The notes beneath the pieces were generated by a model. It was given only the letters and a program-made list of their open reading frames with translations. It did no database searches and was not told where the DNA came from. The position numbers and the translations under genes were made by a program. Positions 9,853 to 17,932 of a stretch of DNA of 64,000 bases are shown here, piece after piece. Each line of letters starts with the position of its first letter. Position 1 is the first letter of the stretch. Source of the DNA: Dehalococcoidia bacterium (GTDB taxonomy: Bacteria; Chloroflexota; Dehalococcoidia; SM23-28-2; HRBIN24); NCBI GenBank assembly GCA_032249735.1, contig JAVVHA010000011.1, positions 17,108-81,107 of the forward strand. Reading direction: 5' to 3'.

Positions 9853-11676
9853 CTAGGAAAGGCCCAGCCGGGCCAGGGTCTCCTGCTTAGGCCGGCCCTC
9901 CTCGTCCCAGCCGCGGATACGGTAGTACTCCTCCAGCATGGGCTCCAGCTCCACCACCTGCCCCTGGACCATCCCACCGGAGAGGGGTTCCTTGAGCATG
10001 CGGGGGGGAAGGGTATCGTCCTTGCGCCCCAGGCCGGCCCGCAGGTTGAACATGCGCTCCAGGTTCCAGATGCGTTCGCCAGCCAGGTTCCAGTCCTCCA
10101 GGGTCAGGTTCTCCCCGGTGGCGGCGTTGAACAGGGCGCACACCTTATCAGGGGTGAGGGCAAAGGTCACGAAGGTGCAGATGCCCGAGGAGTCCTCGCA
10201 TGCTGCCTTGTCCTGGAGCATCTTCTGGGCCGCTGCCTTCCCCTGAATGGAGAAGGGATCCAGGCGCTGGTTGGGAGGTGCGAACCACTCCAGGGACATG
10301 GAGTAGCCCCGTAGGTGGCAGGCCCCTCTGTTGGAGGTGGCATAGCCCAGGCCCATGCCCTTGGCACCCCTGGGGTCATAGGCGGCGAAGTCCTGCTTCT
10401 TGACGCCCATGAAGAGCTCCGGGTGCCCATAGTGCTCGGCGAGGCGGTATCCCCCCTCCGCCAAGAGGTGGCCGAACCGGCCCCGGCGGTAGGCCATCAT
10501 CTCCAAGCAGCCGATGACGGCCTCAGGGTTGCCGAACTTAAGCTCGAAGGGGAGCTCGGCCAAGTCCTCTTTAGGGATGTAGCCCTTTTCGGCCAGCTCC
10601 ATAGCAGCGGCGATGGTGCCGCCGGCGGAGATGGTGTCCAGGCCGTAGAGATTGCATAGGTAATTGGCGTAGAGGACGGCGTTGAGGTCGCCCACGCCGC
10701 AGTCGGACCCCAGGCCGAAGATGGTCTCGTACTCTGGGCCTTCGCCCTTCCCTTGCCACCTGGCGGGGCCCTTGATCTCCGTTACCCGTGCGCAGCCGAT
10801 GGGGCAGGAGTAACACCCCTTGTTGCGCACCAATACTGATTTGGCTATGGCCTGGCCGGAGATGTCGTTGGCTGCCTCGAACTGGCCCTGCTGGAAGTTG
10901 CGGGTGGGCAAGATGCCCACACCGTTGGCAAAGCCCACAGTGGACGCCGTTCCCAGCCCCCTCAAAGCGTGGGCTGTCACCGGTGACTGGTTCACTACCT
11001 GCAGGGACTCCATCACCAGCTCGGAGAAGCGCAAGGGGTCGGCCACGGCCACAGCTCCTGTGCCGCGCACCACTATGGCCTTCACGTTCTTGGCCCCCAT
11101 AGCCGCTCCTACCCCAGAGCGTCCGGCCGCCCGCGACTTGTCGTTGATGACGCAGGCATTGCGGCACAGGTTCTCGCCGGCGGGGCCGATGCCCGCCACC
11201 CGTGCCTGGGGGTCCGTCTCCCCGCGAAGGATGTCCTCCGTCTCCGCGGTGGTCTTGCCCCAAACGTGGGAGGCGTCCCTTATCTCCACCTGGTCGTTAT
11301 AGATCCAGATGTAGACGGGCCTGGGCGCCCTCCCCTCTAGGATGACCATGTCGTAGCCGGCGAACTTCAACTCTGGCCCCCAGTAGCCGCCCGAATTGGA
11401 ACAGGCGATGGCATCGGTGAGGGGACTTTTGCATAACACCATGTAGCGGCCGCCTGTGGGCGCATAAGTGCCCGTGAGGGGGCCGGTGGCGAAGATGACC
11501 TTGTTCTCTGGGCCCAGGGGGTCGCAGCGGGGGTCAATCTCCTCGTATAAGTACTTGGTGCCCAGGCCCCGGCCGCCGATGAACTGGCGGGCCCATTGCA
11601 TGTTCAGCGGCTCCTTGACCACCTTGCCCGCGCTGAGGTCGATGCGCAGCACCTGACCGACCCATCCGTACGGCAT
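9853..11676 (-). CDS. aorB: aldehyde ferredoxin oxidoreductase (tungsten enzyme)
   Basis: This enzyme oxidises aldehydes to carboxylic acids, or the reverse with low-potential electrons, using a bis-pterin tungsten centre and one [4Fe-4S] cluster. The 607 residues match the family. Cluster ligands are Cys288, Cys291 and Cys295 in CYSCPIGC plus Cys500 in DSSGIC, at almost the same spacing as in the Pyrococcus enzyme. Pterin-contact segments AAMGAKNVKAIVV and DPRGAKGMGLGYATSNRG are intact. The start has AGGAGGGAGGCC before ATG. It lies between the ferredoxin and FAD subunit genes, so it is probably the catalytic part of a three-subunit complex. Aldehyde specificity is unknown. Confidence 0.95.
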   Translation of the reverse strand: MPYGWVGQVLRIDLSAGKVVKEPLNMQWARQFIGGRGLGTKYLYEEIDPRCDPLGPENKVIFATGPLTGTYAPTGGRYMVLCKSPLTDAIACSNSGGYWGPELKFAGYDMVILEGRAPRPVYIWIYNDQVEIRDASHVWGKTTAETEDILRGETDPQARVAGIGPAGENLCRNACVINDKSRAAGRSGVGAAMGAKNVKAIVVRGTGAVAVADPLRFSELVMESLQVVNQSPVTAHALRGLGTASTVGFANGVGILPTRNFQQGQFEAANDISGQAIAKSVLVRNKGCYSCPIGCARVTEIKGPARWQGKGEGPEYETIFGLGSDCGVGDLNAVLYANYLCNLYGLDTISAGGTIAAAMELAEKGYIPKEDLAELPFELKFGNPEAVIGCLEMMAYRRGRFGHLLAEGGYRLAEHYGHPELFMGVKKQDFAAYDPRGAKGMGLGYATSNRGACHLRGYSMSLEWFAPPNQRLDPFSIQGKAAAQKMLQDKAACEDSSGICTFVTFALTPDKVCALFNAATGENLTLEDWNLAGERIWNLERMFNLRAGLGRKDDTLPPRMLKEPLSGGMVQGQVVELEPMLEEYYRIRGWDEEGRPKQETLARLGLS

Positions 11677-11697
11677 GGCCTCCCTCCTCCTGGCTCT

Positions 11698-12153
11698 TTA
11701 GGCGCCCCTTTCCATAGCCGCTAGACGCTCCGCCCACGGCATGGGCTCCACTTCTGCAAATTCCAGCGCCCCATACACACATACCTTGACGCACTGGGGC
11801 TCTCCTTCGCACAGGTCACAGTTCTGGGCCACCTTCTTGTCCCCATGGAAGCCCATGACCCCGAAGGGACAGGCCACCATGCACATCTTGCAGCCGATGC
11901 ACCTCTCCTCTTGGACGTAGACCTGACCGGTGTCCGCGCGTCGGGATATGGCATGGGTGGGGCAATGGGCCAGACAGGGGGCATCGGAGCAGTGGAAGCA
12001 AGCGTAGGCCCCATAGACCTGCTCGTCCACCAGGTCGAAGACCCAGATGCGGGTCCTGGCCGGCATGAAGAGTCCCTCGTGTCGGAAGGAGCAAGCTCCC
12101 TCACACAGGTGGCAGGACACACACTTCTCCGGGTGCGAGACGATCATCTTCAT
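11698..12153 (-). CDS. aorA: 4Fe-4S polyferredoxin subunit of the AOR cluster
   Basis: This 151-residue protein has four cysteine groups: CVSCHLCEGAC, CFHCSDAPCLAHCP, CIGCKMCMVACP and CDLCEGEPQCVKVC. They are arranged as in the DMSO-reductase/hydrogenase type ferredoxin subunits that hold four [4Fe-4S] clusters. The mass, about 16 kDa, equals that of the small subunit of AorABC complexes. It would wire the AOR to the FAD subunit. The ATG at 12151-12153 has GAGG six bases upstream. An in-frame start at 12187-12189 would overlap the promoter -10 box and is therefore unlikely. It is the first gene after the promoter. Confidence 0.88.
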   Translation of the reverse strand: MKMIVSHPEKCVSCHLCEGACSFRHEGLFMPARTRIWVFDLVDEQVYGAYACFHCSDAPCLAHCPTHAISRRADTGQVYVQEERCIGCKMCMVACPFGVMGFHGDKKVAQNCDLCEGEPQCVKVCVYGALEFAEVEPMPWAERLAAMERGA

Positions 12154-12188
12154 GGCCAACCTCTGCTCCGTCTTTATGTGCATCCCCA

Positions 12189-12217
12189 CATATACGCCCT
12201 CGGTTTGCCAATGTCAA
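12189..12217 (-). promoter_or_regulatory. aor cluster promoter
   Basis: On the minus strand the perfect -35 hexamer TTGACA (12212-12217) is followed after 17 bases by TATATG (12189-12194). Transcription from about 12182 would give a leader of roughly 30 bases before the ferredoxin ATG at 12153. No operator dyad is obvious around it. Confidence 0.75.
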
Positions 12218-12337
12218 TGTGCTGATAATACGAAAATTAGGGATGGGTCTCATCTGGCGCCCACCGCTACGGCGGCGGGTGGGCCTGGGTCTACATTATA
12301 ATGGCCTACGGTAAGGACGCTTGGCGGAGGCTAGAAT

Positions 12338-13147
12338 ATGGCTGTCATCACCATAAACGGGCTGGACATCCATTACCGGGAAGCGGGCCAGGGACGGCCC
12401 GTGGTGCTGGTCCACGGATTTACAGGGAACTCCCGCAACTGGGCCCTGACGGTGCCTGCCCTGAGGCCCTATTACCGCCTCCTCTCGCCCGACCTGCGGG
12501 GCCACGGCCTTTCCGCCAAACCCGTCCTTCCTGAGGACTATGCTCTGGAGGCCATGGCCGATGATATTGTCGCCTTCGTCGGGCTGCTGGGCCTGGAGGG
12601 GTGCCACCTGGTGGGGCACTCCATGGGGGGCATGATCGCTCAGTTGGTGGCCCTAAAGGCCCCCCATCTCCTCCGCTCCCTGGTGCTGGTGGACACATCG
12701 GCCGAGCCCCCCGGGGCCCTGCGCACTGAGGAGCGGGCCCGCCTGGTGAGGGTAGCCATGGAGCAAGGCATGGAGGCGGTGTGGGAGGCCCAGCTGGCCC
12801 TCAACCCCATGGCCGAGGAGCTCCGATCCCAGCCCGAGCTGCTTCAGACGTGGAAGGAACAGTTCCTTATGACCTCCAGGGAGGCCTACATCTACTGTGC
12901 ACAACATATAGCCAATCGGCGCCCCGTCCTGGATGAGCTGAAGGGCCTCAGAATGCCCGTTCTCATCGTGTGCGGGGAGCTGGACGAACCCTTTGTGGGC
13001 CCCTCCCGCCGCATGCACGAGGCCATTCCTGGCAGCCGCTTGGAGATCATCGCTGGCTGTGGGCACTCACCCCAGATAGAGCGCCCCCAAGAGTTCAACC
13101 GCCTCCTACTGTCCTTCCTGTGGGAGGTAGACGGCGTTACTCCCTAG
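12338..13147 (+). CDS. alpha/beta hydrolase
   Basis: This 269-residue alpha/beta-hydrolase fold esterase or lipase-like enzyme carries the oxyanion VHGFTGNS, the nucleophile elbow GHSMGG with Ser95, the acid in VCGELDEPF and the catalytic histidine in GCGHSPQIERP. This is the full Ser-Asp-His set. The substrate is not readable; carboxylesters, lactones or C-C hydrolysis are all possible. GGAGG lies seven bases before the ATG. A TATAAT hexamer sits at 12297-12302 without a convincing -35, and a GC-rich inverted repeat (about 12259-12284) lies just upstream. It converges with the ferredoxin reductase gene, overlapping by 11 bases. Confidence 0.9.
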   Translation: MAVITINGLDIHYREAGQGRPVVLVHGFTGNSRNWALTVPALRPYYRLLSPDLRGHGLSAKPVLPEDYALEAMADDIVAFVGLLGLEGCHLVGHSMGGMIAQLVALKAPHLLRSLVLVDTSAEPPGALRTEERARLVRVAMEQGMEAVWEAQLALNPMAEELRSQPELLQTWKEQFLMTSREAYIYCAQHIANRRPVLDELKGLRMPVLIVCGELDEPFVGPSRRMHEAIPGSRLEIIAGCGHSPQIERPQEFNRLLLSFLWEVDGVTP

Positions 13148-13919
13148 GAGGTTTCCAGGGCTTAGGGGGCCAAAAATAGTGCTCTTCCCTCATCTGCCAG
13201 CCCTTGGGCTTCAGTTGGCTCTTCACATCGGCGATCATGCCGGCATGGCCGCATAGGTAGACCACCGTGTCTTCGGGGTTCAGCTGGAACTTTTGGATGT
13301 ACCTCCCCACGATGGTGTTGACACGCCCTGTCTCCCCTGTCCAACCCTGGTTGCGCTCCTCCTGGGGGCGGCTTACCGTGGGCACGTATTCCAAGATGTG
13401 GGGGTAGCGCTGGGCGAGGGCTTTGAGCTCGGAATCGTAGACCAGCTCGTCCCAGTAGCTGGCCCCATGGAGGATGTAGAAGCGGTGCCCCTCCTGCCCA
13501 CGGTGCAGGTAGTCCCGCACCATGCTCACAAAGGGGGCGATGCCTGTCACCGTGGCCACCATCAAGTGGCGGCTAAAGCGGTGGTCCAGGGTGAAAAGGC
13601 CCTTGGCCCGCGGACGCAGGCTCACCACGTCGCCCTCCCGTAGGCGCCAGAGGCGGGGTGTCAGCTGACCATGGGGCACCAGCTCTATGAACAGCTCCAG
13701 ATAAGGCTCGTGAGGGGCGGAGACGATGGAATAGGGACGTTCTACCCCTTCCAGACCGATGGTGCAATACTGCCCCGGCCGGAATGGGAAGGGGACGGAG
13801 GGCTCTAACCAGAGGGTCATCAGGTCGGGGGTGTGGTCCTTACGTCTGATCACCCGGGCGGTGGCTGCGGGGGCCTTAGGGACGCCCTTGGGGGTAACAG
13901 TAAGCGGGTCTTCGCGCAT
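13137..13919 (-). CDS. fpr: ferredoxin/flavodoxin-NADP reductase family flavoprotein
   Basis: This 260-residue FAD- and NAD(P)-binding reductase moves electrons between NADPH and ferredoxin. The flavin motif RPYS appears in LEGVERPYSIVSAPHEP, the NADP region in LMVATVTGIAPFVSMVRDYL, and the C-terminal VVYLCGHAGMIADV and EEHYFW segments resemble bacterial Fpr proteins. The ATG at 13917-13919 follows AAGGAGGGAAGAG. In-frame sequence further upstream would run into the divergent MaoC gene and is not used. It could feed the Rieske or AOR ferredoxins nearby, but no direct operon link exists. It is transcribed away from the MaoC pair. Confidence 0.88.
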   Translation of the reverse strand: MREDPLTVTPKGVPKAPAATARVIRRKDHTPDLMTLWLEPSVPFPFRPGQYCTIGLEGVERPYSIVSAPHEPYLELFIELVPHGQLTPRLWRLREGDVVSLRPRAKGLFTLDHRFSRHLMVATVTGIAPFVSMVRDYLHRGQEGHRFYILHGASYWDELVYDSELKALAQRYPHILEYVPTVSRPQEERNQGWTGETGRVNTIVGRYIQKFQLNPEDTVVYLCGHAGMIADVKSQLKPKGWQMREEHYFWPPKPWKPPRE

Positions 13920-13957
13920 CTCTTCCCTCCTTGGCCTGCCCCCTTCTATTCTCCCGC

Positions 13958-13987
13958 TTGCTACCTCTTGAGGGCAAGGCTCATAAT
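13958..13987 (+). promoter_or_regulatory. promoter for the MaoC gene pair, with an overlapping dyad
   Basis: TTGCTA (13958-13963) and CATAAT (13982-13987) are spaced by 18 bases, with the MaoC start 26 bases further on. The spacer holds CCTCTTGAGG flanked by CTTGC and GCAAG, an imperfect inverted repeat that could be a repressor site. Both elements are pattern matches only. Confidence 0.5.
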
Positions 13988-14012
13988 CTAGACCGAGGAA
14001 AGGGGGGAGGCC

Positions 14013-14549
14013 GTGGCCCAGGAATACGACATAGAGGAGGTGCGTCGGCGGTATGTGGGGATGGAGACGGCGGAGACCCAGGGCCGCTATCCTGTGGAGC
14101 ACGACCCTATCCGCCGTCACTGCCACATGGTGGACGATACCAACCCCCTCTTCCTGGACCCTGATTACGCTAAGAACACCAAGTATGGTGAGGTCATCTG
14201 CCCACCCTCGGGCTGGCTAGCCATATACTTTGCCAGCTTGGGCCCTTGGCCACCGGTATTCGAGCCGTTGGTGCCCGTGGTGCCTGCACCGGGGAAGCGC
14301 ATCATCAACATGGCCCAGGAGGTGGAGTGGTTCGACGTCATTCGCGTCGGCGACCGCCTCTCCATCAAGCGGCGCATCGCCGATGTCTTCCAGCGTCCCA
14401 TCAGCATCGACCCCCAGGCGGTGTGGGTGATAAGTGAGCTCATCATCAAGAACCAGCATGGCAAGGTGGTATGTGTGGTGCGCAACACCCTCCTCTTCCA
14501 CCGTTCGCCAGAGGAGGTGGCGGCCGATAAGGCGGGGGCAGAGGGATGA
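14013..14549 (+). CDS. MaoC-like hydratase/dehydratase, N-terminal-domain type
   Basis: This 178-residue hot-dog-fold protein is related to the N-terminal dehydratase domain of MaoC and the FAS1 dehydratase family. VEHDPIRRHCHMVDDTNPLFLDP resembles the segment that carries the substrate pocket in these proteins, and the strand EVEWFDVIRVGDRLSIKRRI is the usual mid-domain motif. The GTG at 14013 has GGGGGAGG just before it. It overlaps the next MaoC gene by ATGA, suggesting a heterodimer like mycobacterial HadA/HadB, acting on 3-hydroxyacyl or enoyl thioesters. The precise substrate is unknown. Confidence 0.8.
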   Translation: MAQEYDIEEVRRRYVGMETAETQGRYPVEHDPIRRHCHMVDDTNPLFLDPDYAKNTKYGEVICPPSGWLAIYFASLGPWPPVFEPLVPVVPAPGKRIINMAQEVEWFDVIRVGDRLSIKRRIADVFQRPISIDPQAVWVISELIIKNQHGKVVCVVRNTLLFHRSPEEVAADKAGAEG

Positions 14550-15004
14550 GGAAGCGGCCACAGCGATACTGGGAGGACGTGGAGATAGGGGAGGAGCTGG
14601 CGGGCTTCTCCCTGGAGATCAACACTCGGCGTGTGTTCCTCCAGATAAGCGGCACCCAGGACTGGTACCCCTTGCACTTCGACCCCCAGTTCGCTCGTCG
14701 CTCCGGCCACCAGGACATCTTCATGAACACGGGCTTCCTGCAGGCTGCCCTGGTGAGGGTCATCACCGACTGGATGGGAGACGAGGGTTTTCTCAAGAAG
14801 CTCTACTTCGAGATGCGCCGCCAGCAAAGGCCAGGTGACATCATGACGTGCAAGGGGCGCGTGGTGGACAAGTACGTCCGCGATGGCCAGCACTATGTGG
14901 AGTGCGAGGTTTGGGCGGAGAACGAGAGGGAGGGCATCACCACGCCAGGTCGGGCCTGGGTCATCCTCCCATCACGCCAGGGGAGGCCTCCAGAAGAGAC
15001 TTAA
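14546..15004 (+). CDS. MaoC-like hydratase, C-terminal-domain type
   Basis: This 152-residue hot-dog protein is the partner of the gene before it, sharing a 4-base overlap. It opens RYWEDVEIGEELAGFSLEI, a standard MaoC start. It also has the hydratase-2-like segment GTQDWYPLHFDPQFAR at about 32-47, where the D-x4-H catalytic pair can be seen as Asp34 and His39 with Asp41 after it. This subunit would carry the catalytic dyad while the first protein completes the binding tunnel. Its last 44 bases overlap, tail to tail, the patatin gene on the other strand. Confidence 0.83.
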   Translation: MRKRPQRYWEDVEIGEELAGFSLEINTRRVFLQISGTQDWYPLHFDPQFARRSGHQDIFMNTGFLQAALVRVITDWMGDEGFLKKLYFEMRRQQRPGDIMTCKGRVVDKYVRDGQHYVECEVWAENEREGITTPGRAWVILPSRQGRPPEET

Positions 15005-15803
15005 TGGCCGGCAGGGCGGCGCGGGCTGCCCTCTCCCCGCGGCGGACGGCTTCCTGTATACGCATCGGCAGGGCAGCCATGATGCCATGTAAGCGGGGCC
15101 TTACTGTGGCCGCCGCCGGCGGGCGTGGCGGCGGCCCCTCCCCCACGAGGCATGCCAGTAGGGCCAGCCCCCCGAGGCGCGATGGGGGCGTGGCCCCCAA
15201 GGCCCACAGCAGGTTCCCCAGCCTACGGGAGGCTGGGCGGAGGGGTGGCGGCAAGAGGAAGAACTCGCCCACTGGCACCGCCACCACCGGTAGGCCGGGG
15301 AACGCCACCTGGGCCAGCCCCACGGGGACTGTGTCGTGCAGGCCTCCATCCACGAACCATCGCCCCTGTAGCTTCACGGGAGGTAGGAGCCCTGGTGGAC
15401 GGATACTGGCCTCCACTGCTCTACCCACGTTGCCCTCCCTCACCAGCAGGTGTTGCCCAGATGCCGCATCCAAAACGGTGGCAGCAAAAGGCAAGGCCAG
15501 CTCCTGGAAATCCAGGTGCCCGTAGCAGCGCCACAGCTTTTGGCCGAAGCCCCAGGCCTCCGGCCCGATGCGCAGCCCCCCCAGGAACCAAGCGGTGAGG
15601 GAGGCCATGTTGGCCGAGAGGGCCACCTCTACCATCTCCCGGACATCGCGATGGGCGGCATACAGGGGGCCTATCAGGGAGCCGGCGCTGGCCCCCACCA
15701 GGCCAGCGATGGGCACCCCCGCCTCGTGTAGGGCCTTGATGACGCCCACGTGCGCCCACCCTCTTATGCCTCCTGCTCCCAAGGCCAGCACGATGCCCCG
15801 CAT
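14961..15803 (-). CDS. patatin-like phospholipase
   Basis: This 280-residue cytoplasmic acyl hydrolase has the Ser-Asp dyad of patatins: nucleophile Ser39 in GASAG and Asp152 in VDGG. The oxyanion loop is GAGGIRGWAHVGV (9-21), where the family norm is GGGxRG. The C-terminal third is rich in Pro, Ala and Arg and has no recognisable domain. The ATG at 15801-15803 lies 6 bases after the methyltransferase stop, so the two genes are cotranscribed. Its 3' end overlaps the converging MaoC gene by 44 bases. It probably acts on phospholipid or lipid acyl esters. Confidence 0.87.
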   Translation of the reverse strand: MRGIVLALGAGGIRGWAHVGVIKALHEAGVPIAGLVGASAGSLIGPLYAAHRDVREMVEVALSANMASLTAWFLGGLRIGPEAWGFGQKLWRCYGHLDFQELALPFAATVLDAASGQHLLVREGNVGRAVEASIRPPGLLPPVKLQGRWFVDGGLHDTVPVGLAQVAFPGLPVVAVPVGEFFLLPPPLRPASRRLGNLLWALGATPPSRLGGLALLACLVGEGPPPRPPAAATVRPRLHGIMAALPMRIQEAVRRGERAARAALPAIKSLLEASPGVMGG

Positions 15804-15808
15804 AGGCC

Positions 15809-16435
15809 CTACACCGGCCTGGCCACCCCCAGAGCCTGAGGCCTTATGAACACCGTGGGGGGCAGAGGTGGGACGGGGGTAAGTATCTCCAGGCGCACCA
15901 GGCGAAACCCTGCTTTCTCCATCAGGCGAGGGGTATCGCGGTTGGGATGACAGCCAGCGGCCAGCCACCGCCAGAGGGGTGTGATGGCGTCCTGGGCCCA
16001 GGCGCCCAGGCGATGGTGGTAGCGCACATGCTCGAAGAAGCGCAGCTCACCGCCAGGACGTAGGACCCGCCTCACCTCCATTAGGGCACGGCCCACGTCT
16101 TCCACGCTACAGAAGACAAAGGTGGCCACTACGGTATCGAAATAGCCGGTGGGGAAGGGCAGGTCTTCAGCGCGGGCCTGCAGGATGGTGATGGGGAGGC
16201 CCAAGGCGCGGGCCCGTCTCTTGGCCCGGGCCAGCATGTAAGGGTCGGGCTCTGTGGCCACCACGGCTGCGGGGTCCTGGTAGTATGGAAAGCTGGCGCC
16301 CGTGCCACAGCCCACCTCCAGGACGCGTCCGCGCGCCTGGCCCACCACCTCATGGCGCACGCGGCGCATGAAGGTGCTCTCAGCTCCGGCCATCAAGAAG
16401 TCATAGAAGGCGGCAAACCACTTGTGGCCCTTCAT
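15809..16435 (-). CDS. class I SAM-dependent methyltransferase
   Basis: This 208-residue Rossmann methyltransferase has motif I RVLEVGCGTGASFPYY at about 37-52, the acidic TEPDPYML, the motif II-like AEDLPFPTGYFDTVVATFVFCSV and LRPGGELRFFEHVRY. The overall pattern resembles small phospholipid or UbiE-like methyltransferases that begin KGHKWFAAFYD. I used the ATG at 16433-16435; a second ATG seven codons upstream (16454-16456) is possible, and neither has a strong ribosome site. It is followed by patatin, so a role in lipid head-group methylation and turnover is a reasonable guess. Confidence 0.85.
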   Translation of the reverse strand: MKGHKWFAAFYDFLMAGAESTFMRRVRHEVVGQARGRVLEVGCGTGASFPYYQDPAAVVATEPDPYMLARAKRRARALGLPITILQARAEDLPFPTGYFDTVVATFVFCSVEDVGRALMEVRRVLRPGGELRFFEHVRYHHRLGAWAQDAITPLWRWLAAGCHPNRDTPRLMEKAGFRLVRLEILTPVPPLPPTVFIRPQALGVARPV

Positions 16436-16462
16436 AGTGTCAGGGGGTTGGCCCATATCATC

Positions 16463-16474
16463 GTAAGATCTTAC
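16463..16474. promoter_or_regulatory. 12-base perfect palindrome in a divergent intergenic region
   Basis: GTAAGATCTTAC is a perfect palindrome in the 54 bases between the divergent methyltransferase and MATE genes. Its central place makes it a candidate operator for both directions. No regulator gene is adjacent, and clear -35/-10 pairs were not found, so this is only a structural observation. Confidence 0.3.
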
Positions 16475-16489
16475 CCTCTCATTAGGCCC

Positions 16490-17878
16490 ATGAGGAGGGA
16501 ATCGGCGTCGGCCCGGCCTTTGGCCGTATCCACCCTGGACGAGGCTCACCTGGGGCGCTCGGTGCTGCGGCTGGCGTGGCCAGTGATGGTCCAGCAGACC
16601 AGCTACTCCATGGTTCAACTGGTGGACACCTTTTTGGTGGGCCATCTTGGAGAGGATGCGCTGGCGGGGCTGCGTTTGGGCGCCCAGATCTTCTGGTTCG
16701 CCTTCGCTGGCATGACGGCGGTGGGGGTGGGGGCTATAGCTGTGGTCTCCCGCAGCGTTGGGGCGCAGCAATGGGCTCGGGCGCGGCGGGCGGTGGGCAG
16801 TGCCCTGGCCCTGGCCCTGGTTTGGGGGCTGCTGGTGGGGGTCAGCATGTGGGCCCTGGGCGGGTGGGCCTTGGGCATGCTGGGAGCCGAGCCAGAGGCC
16901 CGTCGCTTGGGGGGGCAGTATCTGCAGGCGGCGGCCTTTGGGATGCCGTTCTGGTCGCTCCTTTATGCTGCCAACGCCGTCCTGCAAGGGGCCGGGGATA
17001 CCCGCACTCCCATGGCCGTGGGGGTGTTCATCAACGTGGTGAACATGGTCATGGCCTATTCGCTAATCAATGGTGTTGGGCCTTTTCCGTGGTTGGGGGT
17101 GGCAGGTTCGGGGGCGGGCTTCACCATCGCTGCTTTCCTGGGGGCTGTGGTCATCTTGTGGCTTCTGGCATCCGGCCGCCTCCTCCTAAGGTGGTCGCCC
17201 TCATCGTGGCCGCTATTTCATCGTTCGGAGGCGGCCAGGGTGGTGCAGGTAGGGCTGCCCACGGCCCTGGAGCAGGCCCAGTTCAACATGGCCTTCATGC
17301 TGTACACCCGCATCGTGGCCTCCCTGGGCACCACGGCGGTGGCCGCCCATGGGGTGGCCTTGGCTGTCCAAAGTTTGGCCTTCAACGCTGGTATGGGCAT
17401 AAGCGTGGCCACGTCCGCCCTGGCTGGGCAGGGGCTGGGGGCAGGCCGCCCCGACTTGTCGGAGCGGGCGGTGTATGCTGCTGCCCGGTATGCGTCCTTG
17501 GTCATGGGCAGCGTGGGGCTGGTGTTGATGGTGTTGGGACATCCCATCGTCTCCCTCTTTGTGGGCGGGGAGGGGGCAGAGGAGGTGGTGGACATCGGGA
17601 GCCGCCTCATGTTCATCTTCGGGTTTGCCATGCCCGTGCTGGGGGCCAACCTGGCCTTCAGCGGTGGCCTGCGGGGGGCAGGCGATACACGGGCGGTCAT
17701 GCTCATCATGGCCTTTGGCACGTGGGTAGTACGCCTGGGCCCCGCCTACCTTTTGGCCATCACAGCCGGGTTGGGGGCGCCGGGGGCTTGGGCGGCTGCC
17801 GTGATGGACATAAGTGCCCGCACCTTCCTCATGTGGTGGCGGTTCCGCAGCGGCCGCTGGAAGCAGATTCGCGTGTAG
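16490..17878 (+). CDS. MATE family multidrug/cation efflux transporter
   Basis: This 462-residue inner-membrane antiporter belongs to the MATE (NorM/DinF) family, which exports drugs or metabolites using Na+ or H+. Long hydrophobic segments consistent with 12 helices are visible. The family repeat is seen at ALAGLRLGAQIFWFAFAGMTAVGVGAIAVVSRSVGA and again at TAVAAHGVALAVQSLAFNAGMGISVATSALAGQGLGA, along with NAVLQGAGDTRTPM and SGGLRGAGDTRAVM. The ATG at 16490 has no good Shine-Dalgarno upstream, so the start is somewhat uncertain. It is transcribed away from the methyltransferase. The substrate cannot be predicted. Confidence 0.92.
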   Translation: MRRESASARPLAVSTLDEAHLGRSVLRLAWPVMVQQTSYSMVQLVDTFLVGHLGEDALAGLRLGAQIFWFAFAGMTAVGVGAIAVVSRSVGAQQWARARRAVGSALALALVWGLLVGVSMWALGGWALGMLGAEPEARRLGGQYLQAAAFGMPFWSLLYAANAVLQGAGDTRTPMAVGVFINVVNMVMAYSLINGVGPFPWLGVAGSGAGFTIAAFLGAVVILWLLASGRLLLRWSPSSWPLFHRSEAARVVQVGLPTALEQAQFNMAFMLYTRIVASLGTTAVAAHGVALAVQSLAFNAGMGISVATSALAGQGLGAGRPDLSERAVYAAARYASLVMGSVGLVLMVLGHPIVSLFVGGEGAEEVVDIGSRLMFIFGFAMPVLGANLAFSGGLRGAGDTRAVMLIMAFGTWVVRLGPAYLLAITAGLGAPGAWAAAVMDISARTFLMWWRFRSGRWKQIRV

Positions 17879-17932
17879 TCGGGCGATGACAGCGCCCGCC
17901 ATGACTGCTACCATAGGGGCGAGGGCAGGCCC

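Noticed and set aside
16576..17889. A 437-codon plus-strand frame within the MATE gene
   Set aside because: The correct frame has 12 hydrophobic segments and MATE motifs; this one is a Gly/His/Arg-rich shadow.
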